A stretch of 64,000 bases of DNA from an uncultured Prevotellaceae bacterium. Lineage in GTDB: Bacteria > Bacteroidota > Bacteroidia > Bacteroidales > Bacteroidaceae. Of this stretch, positions 28,082 to 35,694 are shown piece after piece; positions within the stretch are counted from its first letter, which is position 1; each line of letters begins with the position of its first letter. The translations under genes were made by a program, and so were the position numbers. The stretch is from NCBI GenBank assembly GCA_902767775.1, contig CACXIP010000005.1, positions 186,001 through 250,000 of the forward strand. Reading direction: 5' to 3'. The notes under the pieces are model-generated. The model made no database searches. It was not told where the DNA came from and worked only from the letters and a program-made list of their open reading frames with translations.

Positions 28082-28774
28082 ATGGAAAAAAGGAAGGTGA
28101 TAATTAGAGTTAATGAAAAAAATGAAGTTGAAATTCTGTCTCAGGAAGGAGTAATGGGACTGACTCTGGATGAAAAGAAAAAAGGATTTCTTTTTGTGAG
28201 AAAATATTATTTCAATCAGTTGGTGGAAAAGGAAAGGAAAAATGTGTTGTTGAAGTTGGGTGTGATGTTTGGTGGTTTGAGGTTTGAAGATTTGGAGGAG
28301 GTATATGATGATGGATGTTTGGTGTTGTGGGGAAAGATGATGGATAAGGATTTTGAGTTGAGGGAAGAATGTATGGTAGGATATTTGGTGAAGGTTTGTA
28401 GGAATATTGGGATGCATTATTTGAGGAAGGTGAGAAATGATGTGATGAGTTTGGAGTGGATGATGGAGAATAGGTTTGGAGGAGTGGATGAAGATGTGAA
28501 TGGTTTGGAGGAGATGTTTGATATATTGGCTGAGAAAGAAGATGAGGAAGTGAAATATAAGAAGTTGGAAAAGGTGTGGAAGAGGTTGAAGGATGTGGAT
28601 AGGATGATTTTGGAGTGTTTTTATGTGGAAGGATGTAGGATGGATGAGATAGCAAAGAGGATAGGTTATAAGAATGGTGATAGTGTGAAGAGTAAGAAAA
28701 ATAGGATATTGAGGAGGATGATGAGTATGATGAAAGAGGAGGCGAATCTTAATGATTTGCCCCTCGTCGCCTGA
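28082..28774 (+). CDS. Sigma-70/ECF-like sigma factor encoded by cytosine-depleted DNA
   Basis: 230 residues. Residues ~70-120 resemble sigma region 2 (FEDLEEVYDDGCLVLWGKMM, VGYLVKVCRNIGMHYLRK). Residues ~170-220 resemble region 4, with a helix-turn-helix (LKDVDRMILECFYVEG, MDEIAKRIGYKNGDSVKSK). The coding strand from 28218 to 28742 (525 bases) holds only three cytosines, so nearly every Leu is TTG, Val GTG and Arg AGG. The antisense frame is long and open simply because it lacks G and so cannot form TAG or TGA. The gene may control the following cell-wall-enzyme island, which is inference. Confidence 0.75.
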   Translation: MEKRKVIIRVNEKNEVEILSQEGVMGLTLDEKKKGFLFVRKYYFNQLVEKERKNVLLKLGVMFGGLRFEDLEEVYDDGCLVLWGKMMDKDFELREECMVGYLVKVCRNIGMHYLRKVRNDVMSLEWMMENRFGGVDEDVNGLEEMFDILAEKEDEEVKYKKLEKVWKRLKDVDRMILECFYVEGCRMDEIAKRIGYKNGDSVKSKKNRILRRMMSMMKEEANLNDLPLVA

Positions 28775-28941
28775 GGAAACGACATTGGCCAACAATTATT
28801 CCATTTGCATATCACCCTAAAAATCAACAACTTTTATCCAGTGATAGTTTTTGAGTATTTGAAGACTCTTTATAAATATAATTGATAGAAACCATCGTGC
28901 GACTGAAGGTCGCAAACAATAGAACTATAAAAATCTGTATT

Positions 28942-29481
28942 ATGATAAGAACAATCAAAAAGTGGCTGAAAATCATACTGGCTATTATAGTGGTCATGAT
29001 TGTGGCAGACTGGCTGCTTCCTGCCGAAATCCAAAACCCAGTGGAGGGCTGCGGCAAGGAGAGTTATAATCCTAAATCGTTCTGGCACCCTTGGGGCGAC
29101 CACAATCATCGCGGCATAGACATCTTTGCCAAAAAGGGAACCCCAGTCCATCCCGCAATAGGCGGAATAGTTATCGCTGCTGCGCATGATTACGGCATTG
29201 GCGGAAACATCGTGATGATATTCAGTTCTAAACTGCGTCTTCACTACTATGCCCACATGAGTGAGATTGACACCCATGTCGGTGCTATCGTCACCACAAA
29301 GTCTGTCATCGGCAAGGTGGGAGACACAGGTAATGCTGCGGGGAAGCCCCCACACCTGCACTACAGCATATCCTCCATCATCCCCCAGGGTGACGGGCAT
29401 TGGGATCCGAAAAAGCTTCTCTTTTTCATCAATCCTATCAAGGAATTGGAAAGGCCCTCGCAAAAAGACGGAAATAATTGA
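28942..29481 (+). CDS. Membrane-anchored M23-family peptidase
   Basis: ~179 residues. An N-terminal transmembrane anchor (IILAIIVVMIVADWLL) precedes an M23/LytM domain with HNHRGIDIF (His and Asp zinc ligands) and HLHY (third ligand). These endopeptidases cut peptidoglycan cross-links. Start placed at the ATG at 28942 because the upstream open frame to 28882 begins only with TTG and has no signal-like sequence. It is the first of several cell-wall enzymes in the island. It may be a resident remodelling enzyme or a secreted effector; the sequence does not decide. Confidence 0.88.
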   Translation: MIRTIKKWLKIILAIIVVMIVADWLLPAEIQNPVEGCGKESYNPKSFWHPWGDHNHRGIDIFAKKGTPVHPAIGGIVIAAAHDYGIGGNIVMIFSSKLRLHYYAHMSEIDTHVGAIVTTKSVIGKVGDTGNAAGKPPHLHYSISSIIPQGDGHWDPKKLLFFINPIKELERPSQKDGNN

Positions 29482-29498
29482 TGATAAAATACATGCAT

Positions 29499-29640
29499 TC
29501 GTGTCCTTTCGTGAATTTCGTGGTTAAAAACAATTTGGAGTTTAGGAGTTTAGGAGTTTAGGAGTTTAGACGATACTCCTACAAGAATGGCGGTGCAGCG
29601 TTGTAGAGACAGCCATATATGGCGTCTCTCCGCTAAATAT
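29499..29640. repeat. Composite intergenic repeat B
   Basis: TTCGTGTCCTTTCGTGAATT is followed by repeated GGAGTTTA units, ACTCCTACAAGAATGGCGGT and a palindrome around CCATATATGG (GAGAC...GTCTC). It parallels the 27601-27870 region, with the order of blocks changed. Confidence 0.75.
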
Positions 29641-29689
29641 ATGGTTGCATGGAACTCATGCCACAAAAGGAAAAACAGTAAAGGCCCCA

Positions 29690-29743
29690 AACACCTAAAC
29701 AACCAAACGACCAAACGACTAAACAACCAAACAACCAAACAAC
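29690..29743. repeat. 8-bp array (CCAAACRA)n abutting a start codon
   Basis: About six units of CCAAACAA/CCAAACGA run straight into the ATG at 29744, filling the space where a ribosome-binding region would be. Confidence 0.85.
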
Positions 29744-30322
29744 ATGAAAAAAATAAAAATCATTTTTGGAATTCTTGTCCTTGTAATGCTGATTTTTGGA
29801 GTCAGATACTGCTCCGGACAAACTTCAGTCGAAAAGTTGAAGGAAGGCGACATCATCTTTCATACGTCAAAGTCTGAGCAGTCGCCATTGATACAATATG
29901 CCACGACGTCGGTATTGAGTCATTGCGGCATCATCATCGAAAAGGCTGATGGCCTGTATGTGCTGGAAGCTACCGGCAAACTGAAACTGACTCCCCTACA
30001 GGAGTTCATCAACCGAGGCAAAGGCAAGCAATGGTGGGCAAAGCGGGTCATCGACAAACCTATCAAAGTAAGCTACAAGGGTTTGCTCGGACGCCCCTAT
30101 GACACCTCATTTAAGCCAGACAACGACAGGTATTATTGTTCGGAACTGATTTACCACATCTACAAGAGCCAGTTTAATGTTGAACTATGCAAATACAGGA
30201 AGGTTTCTGACTATCACATCACCGGAATGAAGAAAAAGCTCAAACAGCGAGGCATCAACCTTGACCAAAAGGTGGTGGCCCCCATAGACATCTACAATTC
30301 AAAAAAAACGCATAACATTTGA
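29744..30322 (+). CDS. YiiX/YebB-like NlpC/P60 cysteine hydrolase, membrane anchored
   Basis: 192 residues. N-terminal transmembrane anchor or signal (IIFGILVLVMLIFGVRYC), then the circularly permuted NlpC/P60 order: GDIIFHTS, catalytic-type His in LSHCGIII, and Cys in RYYCSELIYHIY. Family members cleave peptidoglycan peptides or amide/ester bonds in lipids. The gene for a multi-spanning membrane protein starts one base after its stop, so the two look paired (enzyme plus membrane partner or immunity protein, inferred). The ATG directly follows an 8-bp repeat array. Confidence 0.85.
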   Translation: MKKIKIIFGILVLVMLIFGVRYCSGQTSVEKLKEGDIIFHTSKSEQSPLIQYATTSVLSHCGIIIEKADGLYVLEATGKLKLTPLQEFINRGKGKQWWAKRVIDKPIKVSYKGLLGRPYDTSFKPDNDRYYCSELIYHIYKSQFNVELCKYRKVSDYHITGMKKKLKQRGINLDQKVVAPIDIYNSKKTHNI

Positions 30323-30323
30323 T

Positions 30324-31217
30324 ATGGATTATCTGATTATTCTCAATTTCCTCACCGCCATTGTGGCACTTGTCGTGCTTTGCAGAAAACGACATTTTTT
30401 GTTTGCCTTGGTAGCGCTCTTTTGCACCATCCTCTATGGATATGGCATATGGAACGCAGGCATCCATATTGACGACGAGCTATGCCAAATGCTTCATGAC
30501 CAAGAAACATACGGACGGGAAAAGGCATATCCTGCAGCCTTGGGTGGATGGACGGCACTCATGCTGTCGAACGTGTGCCTGGCTATCTATCCTTGGCTGA
30601 AACGGTGGGCAGTGGTATTATGGATGCTGTTGATTGCGGGTATCGGAACGGCAGTCAGCATATTCTCATCATTGAGTATTATAGAGGGTCTGTTTGCCAT
30701 GTGCTGCGCTATCATGTGCGAAATGACAATAATGACAGGTCTGACTTATCTAGAATTCACCGTCTTGGAGAATATATATCTTCATTCTCTTCTTCCAACG
30801 GTTTTCGCCCTGCCAGCACTTTGTGTCAGTGTCCGTTCGTTGAGAAGAGGGCATCAACACAGTTACCTGTCTCTACTCCTCTCCGGAACTTGGTTTGTAC
30901 TGAATCTGTTGATGACGGTTGTTATATGGCAGCATTACATCCACCTCCCTTTGGAAGGGGCAGGCAGTTTGTGTGTAGGAGAACTAAAAGCCATGTCGGG
31001 AAACACCTGGTCGGGCTACGTCACCGTCAACATTTTAATATTCGTCATAGCCTTTTTGATAGACATTATCATCAGTTGGCTGCTATACCGTTATGCAAAA
31101 ACTTCTATTCAACGTCAAAAAAACAATAATGAAAATGAAGAAAAAGACAAAGGGCATCATCATCGCCATCGCTGCCATCCTCATCTGGAACCACCTTCCT
31201 TACCGCTACAACAATGA
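30324..31217 (+). CDS. Multi-spanning membrane protein, unknown function
   Basis: 297 residues with about seven hydrophobic helices (YLIILNFLTAIVALVVLC, FALVALFCTILYGYG and others). No family recognised. The last ~35 residues (His-, Pro- and Asn-rich: GHHHRHRCHPHLEPPSLPLQ) are read in an 89-base overlap with the next gene and do not look like a native tail, so the ancestral stop may have been lost. Its tight linkage to the YiiX-like gene suggests a partner or immunity role. Confidence 0.7.
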   Translation: MDYLIILNFLTAIVALVVLCRKRHFLFALVALFCTILYGYGIWNAGIHIDDELCQMLHDQETYGREKAYPAALGGWTALMLSNVCLAIYPWLKRWAVVLWMLLIAGIGTAVSIFSSLSIIEGLFAMCCAIMCEMTIMTGLTYLEFTVLENIYLHSLLPTVFALPALCVSVRSLRRGHQHSYLSLLLSGTWFVLNLLMTVVIWQHYIHLPLEGAGSLCVGELKAMSGNTWSGYVTVNILIFVIAFLIDIIISWLLYRYAKTSIQRQKNNNENEEKDKGHHHRHRCHPHLEPPSLPLQQ

Positions 31218-31656
31218 GAAGACGGCAGCCTATGTGAAAAGCCATTCGGTTTTCACATCACGCTCCATGTGTGCCTGGTATGTGATAAAATCGATGTGGC
31301 ACGGAGGATGTCCCATTGGACTCATTCCAGCTTATGCATACGCAAAGACCTTGCCACAGATGGGATTTGAAGAAATCCCTTCAGAAGGATACGTTCCCAT
31401 CAAAGGCGACATCTCTGTTCTGCCTCAGAACAAGAAAAGCAGTTTCGGCCATATCGCCATTTACGATGGGCAGCAATGGGTGTCGGACTTCAAGCAGAAA
31501 GGCCTATTTCCCAATTCCACCTATGAGAAAAATGGACACGAAAGGATATTTCGCGCCAGCGATGGTTGGCATTGGAAACATGTATGGACATCCCCAACAG
31601 ATTGGTATGGGTGGATAGAATCGCTTGTATTAGGATTCGATAAGATAAAATTCTGA
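31129..31656 (+). CDS. CHAP-like cysteine amidase with membrane anchor
   Basis: ~175 residues. The N-terminal hydrophobic helix (GIIIAIAAILIWNHL) is followed by a Cys in SMCAWYV and a GHIAIYDG His motif, the order expected for CHAP-type amidases/endopeptidases acting on peptidoglycan. The start at 31129 (MKMKKKTKG) lies inside the preceding gene; the frame is open further upstream to 31093 but without signal-like sequence. The fold assignment is from the two motifs only. Confidence 0.7.
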   Translation: MKMKKKTKGIIIAIAAILIWNHLPYRYNNEKTAAYVKSHSVFTSRSMCAWYVIKSMWHGGCPIGLIPAYAYAKTLPQMGFEEIPSEGYVPIKGDISVLPQNKKSSFGHIAIYDGQQWVSDFKQKGLFPNSTYEKNGHERIFRASDGWHWKHVWTSPTDWYGWIESLVLGFDKIKF

Positions 31657-31811
31657 TAGGTTATTAATCTGAAAACGAACCAATTCATACAGAAAAGGCC
31701 GTATTTCGTACAACAGACAGGTTCTGCTGGTTACCTCAGAGCGGAAAGTGGTATTATGTATTAGAAAACATTGTTCAACCATTTAAATGATTCAAAAAAA
31801 ACCGAGAAATT

Positions 31812-32447
31812 ATGATTCTGTTTTATATCTGCATACTTGTCGTTGTCTATTGCGCTCTCATTTTCAACAAGGAGTGGCGTTCACGTGCCAACAGCTTTCT
31901 CTTATGGTTTTTTATTCCATTTGGATTGTTGTTTGTTGTCCGCAGAATGGGATACATCAAGGCCTCAATCCTCTCAATCTTCTCACCTCCTGCCATGTTT
32001 ATCGTTATTATTGGGGGTCTAAGCTATCTCATTGATGGTCATTCAGAGGGTGTCCCGGCTTCTATTCCTTACCACACGGCGGCAGATTTGAGAAGAATCA
32101 CAGGTGTTGACTTCCCAGATGTGACTCCGGTCGACTCCGCCTATTATGAAGACTTCAACCGAAGTGAAATCTCAATCAAGTTCGTTCCACGCCGGCCTCT
32201 TTCAAAAGCATTCTACAGCAAGCTGCGTCATGCTTGTGTTGCCGACCCGTGTTGCTGGGAAAAGGAAGAGAGTGGTTATCGCTATTATATTCTTCCTGAA
32301 CAACCTATTGACAGGCCCAATGGCACCCATATCCGCCAAGTAGAGGTGAATGGCGAAATGGAGAATGATTGGCAAGGAGATTTCATAGAGGTCTTCGTTC
32401 CCTTCAAAGGCGACACCATCTATGTGAAAGATGGATGGGCAAGGTAA
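31812..32447 (+). CDS. Membrane protein with C-terminal soluble domain, unknown function
   Basis: 211 residues. Residues 1-75 contain two to three transmembrane segments (MILFYICILVVVYCALIF, FLLWFFIPFGLLFVV, MFIVIIGGLSYLI). The remaining ~135 residues are soluble, with two adjacent Cys (ADPCCWEKEE). It follows the CHAP-like gene after a 155-base gap and may be its membrane partner. That gap holds a ~40-codon open stretch without a start codon, possibly a gene remnant. Confidence 0.65.
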   Translation: MILFYICILVVVYCALIFNKEWRSRANSFLLWFFIPFGLLFVVRRMGYIKASILSIFSPPAMFIVIIGGLSYLIDGHSEGVPASIPYHTAADLRRITGVDFPDVTPVDSAYYEDFNRSEISIKFVPRRPLSKAFYSKLRHACVADPCCWEKEESGYRYYILPEQPIDRPNGTHIRQVEVNGEMENDWQGDFIEVFVPFKGDTIYVKDGWAR

Positions 32448-32487
32448 TTTGAGTATTATTTATCAAATCATATCAAAATAAAAAATT

Positions 32488-32910
32488 ATGAATTACACAT
32501 TTTCAGATTTACTTTATGGTGCCAAAACAATAGCAAAGAGTGTCTTCGGCCAGCAAAGCGAGTATCATATCCAGTTCAACCACGAGGATGACGGATTATG
32601 GTATGTCGATTTTCCCAACTGGCCCTTCGACCACCACAACCTGTTGATGGTGGAAGGCGCAGACGAATTGTGCGCCTTTTTGTCGGACGACAACATCATC
32701 ACTCGTGTTGACGTGATTCCTGCCGATGAGGAAGAAGACCACCCTGGTTATGCGAAGCTGATTCAGCTGGAGCATTCCCTGACAGGCGGAAGCACCTATC
32801 AGGTGACAGGCTTGGAAGGCTTTGACAGGGATATCTGGCTTTGTCCCGTCACTCTTTTTGTCCTCGGACAATACCCCAGATATATGTATATAAAGAAGTC
32901 AGACGTGTAA
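32488..32910 (+). CDS. Hypothetical soluble protein (140 aa)
   Basis: No signal peptide or transmembrane segment. The sequence is acidic, with WYVDFPNWPFDHHNLLMVEG near the middle, a pattern reminiscent of small cytosolic immunity-type proteins. I cannot name the family with confidence. Host-like codon use, ending TAA, between the membrane protein and the DUF6939-like gene. Confidence 0.6.
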   Translation: MNYTFSDLLYGAKTIAKSVFGQQSEYHIQFNHEDDGLWYVDFPNWPFDHHNLLMVEGADELCAFLSDDNIITRVDVIPADEEEDHPGYAKLIQLEHSLTGGSTYQVTGLEGFDRDIWLCPVTLFVLGQYPRYMYIKKSDV

Positions 32911-33081
32911 AACCGTGGTTGAATCTAAAAAAACAGATGCAGACTGTTTACAAAATCTGACTTTTGGTATTATATTAGGGAAAACAGAACCTCTGAGATG
33001 AAGATTAGTAGATATGTGATGTAGTTTAAAGGAAACCCATATATAATCATTACAAACATATATAAATATCGTCTTTATAGT

Positions 33082-33627
33082 ATGATTATCATCAAGCACA
33101 AAAGAACTAAGCCTGAGAGTATTCTCAAGGAATATCCCGATGCCGAGATATTCGACGTGACCAGCAAGGGGGAGTATAAAAGACTCTCTCCGTTCTATCC
33201 TCACGGTGGAATACCCATTCCATTTTCCGGCTCAGTGACCTCAGCCAGCGTGGAAGGCATCTGGCAGGGTCTCAAGGTCTTCGCCAACGAAGGGATTGAC
33301 TTCAGCTGCTTCACCAACCGCACGATGAAAAATCTTAAACGAACTGCAAGAGTTCATGGTCGTACCATTGGTCATCAGAAAGGATTGGGCTCCAAGCAAC
33401 TCCTTGAATACATTGAGGCAAGAAAGCAAATCTATGTCCCATCCTATTACTGGATGCTTGAGCACAAATGCCAAAAGGAAATCCAATATTTCATCGACCT
33501 CCTCAAGGCAGGAAAAACCATCGTCTTCCTCGACTACGACACCAACGGCGATATAGAGGACTATACCAAGCCCCTTTCCCACGCTTCGTTAATTAAGCGG
33601 TATATTGAATCTCAGATTCAAAGTTGA
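33082..33627 (+). CDS. DUF6939-like protein
   Basis: 181 residues, soluble. Characteristic stretches are RLSPFYPHGGIPIPFSG, SVEGIWQGLKVF, GLGSKQLLEYIEARKQIY, FLDYDTNGDIEDYTKPLSHA. I associate this pattern with DUF6939, whose function I do not know. The gene stands alone between two repeat-bearing gaps. ATG at 33082 is well supported by the start of similarity. Confidence 0.65.
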   Translation: MIIIKHKRTKPESILKEYPDAEIFDVTSKGEYKRLSPFYPHGGIPIPFSGSVTSASVEGIWQGLKVFANEGIDFSCFTNRTMKNLKRTARVHGRTIGHQKGLGSKQLLEYIEARKQIYVPSYYWMLEHKCQKEIQYFIDLLKAGKTIVFLDYDTNGDIEDYTKPLSHASLIKRYIESQIQS

Positions 33628-33659
33628 AGGTGGTTATAGAAGTTAAGTACTTGAATGTT

Positions 33660-33755
33660 GAACTTGAATGATTAATGAAAATTTTGTGGCAATGATATGT
33701 TGAAAGAAAAAACACGAATTCCCATGAATCGCTCATGAATTTTATCATCTATTTT
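33660..33755. repeat. Dispersed intergenic repeat, copy 3
   Basis: GAATGATTAATGAAAATTTT through TTGAAAGAAAAAACACGAAT and CCCATGAATCGCTCATGAAT is clearly related to 6385-6455. It marks the left edge of the AT-rich block. Confidence 0.75.
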
Positions 33756-33772
33756 CACATAAAACCACAATT

Positions 33773-33961
33773 ATGACGACAATTCTTTATTCATTTATTG
33801 CAATAACAATTGCAATTCTCCTTGGCATAATTCTGTTTGCTGACAAAATTGAAAAGTCTCATAAAGAAATGTGTGAACAATGGAGAAAAGAACAAATCGA
33901 GGCTGGTATGCCAGAAAAATTTGTGGATCTAGAATTATTGAGTAATCATTTTATTTTATGA
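33773..33961 (+). CDS. Small single-span membrane protein (62 aa)
   Basis: N-terminal helix (SFIAITIAILLGIILFA) followed by a charged tail (EMCEQWRKEQIEAGMPEKFV). AT-rich. Its TGA overlaps the ATG of the next gene (ATGA), so the two are translationally coupled. Function unknown. Confidence 0.6.
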   Translation: MTTILYSFIAITIAILLGIILFADKIEKSHKEMCEQWRKEQIEAGMPEKFVDLELLSNHFIL

Positions 33962-34323
33962 TTGGGTCAATCTTTTCTTTTGTAGCCAAAGCGCTAACTA
34001 AAATCGCCAAGGTGACACACCTGACATACAATGAGATAAACATCATCGTGTATTATCTCATTATTCCTATGTCATGGTGTGTCATGCTTGACATCATCAT
34101 TCATATTCCTATCTTTACTTCTTTGTGGAGCATTCTGTGGATATACATATTTTGGACAAAACGGAAGTTCTTCAGCCAATGGTGTGATGTAGTATTTAGT
34201 TTGTCGCAAGAATTCCTTTTTTCTTTTAAGAAAATAGGATGGGATTATTTCAAAGCATCAGTTATTATTTGCGTATTGATTCCAATAATTTTCTATGCAA
34301 TACTTATCATGATGCTGATATAA
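33958..34323 (+). CDS. Small multi-spanning membrane protein (121 aa)
   Basis: Three to four hydrophobic helices (IIVYYLIIPMSWCVML, IFTSLWSILWIYIFW, VIICVLIPIIFYAILIMM). AT-rich, no family recognised. Together with the preceding 62-residue protein it lies just upstream of an L,D-transpeptidase-like gene and could be its membrane partner or immunity factor, by analogy with the pairs upstream. Confidence 0.6.
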   Translation: MIGSIFSFVAKALTKIAKVTHLTYNEINIIVYYLIIPMSWCVMLDIIIHIPIFTSLWSILWIYIFWTKRKFFSQWCDVVFSLSQEFLFSFKKIGWDYFKASVIICVLIPIIFYAILIMMLI

Positions 34324-34372
34324 AAGAAAGAGAAAAGAAAAAGCAACAAGAAAGAAAAGAGAAAGATAATTT

Positions 34373-34414
34373 GTGTCATATTTAATTCAAAAATATCAAT
34401 CTATTTACAACTAA
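34373..34414 (+). other. Leader peptide-like copy of the N-terminus of the recoded 561-aa gene
   Basis: Reading from GTG at 34373 gives VSYLIQKYQSIYN then TAA, three bases before the next ATG. The DNA matches the start of the gene at 35695 over about 20 bases (TGTCAYATTTAATTCAAAAA). It is probably a vestige of a related gene start or a recombination scar; translation is unproven. Confidence 0.45.
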
Positions 34415-34417
34415 TAT

Positions 34418-35014
34418 ATGAAAAAATTGCTTAAATATTTAGGAATACTATTTCTTTTGATAATCACTATCTCTTTTCTCATTCCAAAAGGAGGACCTGA
34501 CTGGTTTCACAATCGCTTGAAATATATATCCGATGAAAGTTATAATACTTATGAGATAGCAGTAGATTTTTCAAAACCATCATGTGTGGACAGACTTTAT
34601 ATTTATGAATTAAACTTAGAAGCAGAATTAATTTATTCAGGAGTTGTTCTTCATGGATGTGGTGGCAAAAGCACTCCCTCAAAACCAGAGTTCAGCAATG
34701 AGATAGGCAGCAATTGCTCCTCACTCGGTGAATACACCCTCGAAGGAATAGTCAAAATGAAGAACGGCATGGAAGCCATCAAACTCAAAGGATGGAGCGA
34801 CACCAACTCCAATGCAGAGAAACGGGGTATATATATTCATCCAAGCATGATGGCCACTTTGCTGCCATTCAATCTGCCAGGCGTGAACTTCCCACTGACC
34901 AAAGCCAGTGAGGGTTGCTTTGCCGTAAGTTATCATACTTATGAAGCAATTAAATACTATATGAAAAAAGATCCTAACCATAAAACAAAATTAATCGCGT
35001 ATTATGAAAAATAA
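34418..35014 (+). CDS. L,D-transpeptidase-like protein with mosaic base composition
   Basis: 198 residues. Signal anchor (YLGILFLLIITISFLIP), then a catalytic-type region: SSLGEYTLEG, GWSDTNSNAEKRGIYIHPS (His) and SEGCFAVS with Cys167. These are hallmarks of the murein L,D-transpeptidase catalytic family. The first ~230 bases and the last ~80 are very AT-rich, while the middle is host-like in GC. The final 11 bases overlap the ATG of the recoded CHAP-like ORF (35004). It contains no in-frame TAG and ends in TAA, so it can be expressed under either code. Confidence 0.72.
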   Translation: MKKLLKYLGILFLLIITISFLIPKGGPDWFHNRLKYISDESYNTYEIAVDFSKPSCVDRLYIYELNLEAELIYSGVVLHGCGGKSTPSKPEFSNEIGSNCSSLGEYTLEGIVKMKNGMEAIKLKGWSDTNSNAEKRGIYIHPSMMATLLPFNLPGVNFPLTKASEGCFAVSYHTYEAIKYYMKKDPNHKTKLIAYYEK

Positions 35015-35690
35015 ATAGAAATAGTTAATACCAAAACATGGTGCAGGAGATATACTTAAAACTATTAGAGGAACAATTAATAAAAGTATTGGTATATTAG
35101 ATATGCTTGCACCTAAATCGATTGGAGATCCGAGATCTCCAAATTAGAATCGTTATATAGAAAATAGAGGTAGCAATATTTATAAAATGCACAAAGTTGG
35201 TACTTTTTATAGTCCAGAATGTGCAGTTTATGTAAATAGATTATTAAGACATAATCCTGGAGGAAATGCGTGGTCCCATACATATACAAAACCTTATATA
35301 AATGGGTATGATGGAATAAAAGAACAACCTCGAACAGGTAGCAGATATCAAAACCATTTTTCTTATAATCTTGATGCAGCAGATAACTTAAAGAAAAAAT
35401 TTAAGAAAGAAATGCTTGATCCAAATCAAGTATATGTAGTTAATATGTATTATAAAGGAAGTCCTTGGGATTATAAGTCAAGAAATGAAGGAAATTCCTA
35501 TTCACAAGGAACACATACTGGAATACTTATAAATAAAGGAAGTAAATGGGTTGTTAAGCATAATTTTCATGGAGATGTTATGGAAGATCCACTTGAAGAT
35601 TTAATAGGAACTTAGAATAATATTGGAATTACATCAATATCAATACCATAGAAAAGAAAAGGGGGATTAATAAAAAATAGAATAATATAA
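35004..35690 (+). CDS. TAG-recoded CHAP-like hydrolase (code 15 reading, 228 aa)
   Basis: Read with TAG as Gln, the frame is complete from ATG at 35004 to TAA at 35688-35690. In-frame TAGs are codons 5, 7, 48, 204 and 216. The N-terminus becomes MKNKQKQLIPKHGAG and the C-terminus ISIPQKRKGGLIKNRII. A Cys in SPECAVYVNRLL (Cys73) and a His in GTHTGILI (His171), followed by WVVKHNFHG, suggest a CHAP/NlpC-type cysteine hydrolase. The DNA is AT-rich and codons differ sharply from host genes. Under the standard code only 35187-35615 is open, starting inside the domain. Phage origin is inferred; some crAss-like and Lak phages use this code. Confidence 0.8.
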
Positions 35691-35694
35691 AATT

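Noticed and set aside
28040-28795. 251-residue antisense ORF across the sigma-like gene
   Set aside because: The coding strand has almost no C, so the antisense strand has almost no G and cannot form TAG or TGA. The long frame is a composition artefact with a low-complexity His/Pro/Ile product.
31657-31811. Gene remnant ending in WYYVLENIVQPFK
   Set aside because: About 40 open codons without a start and no recognised family. Mentioned under the following gene but not called.
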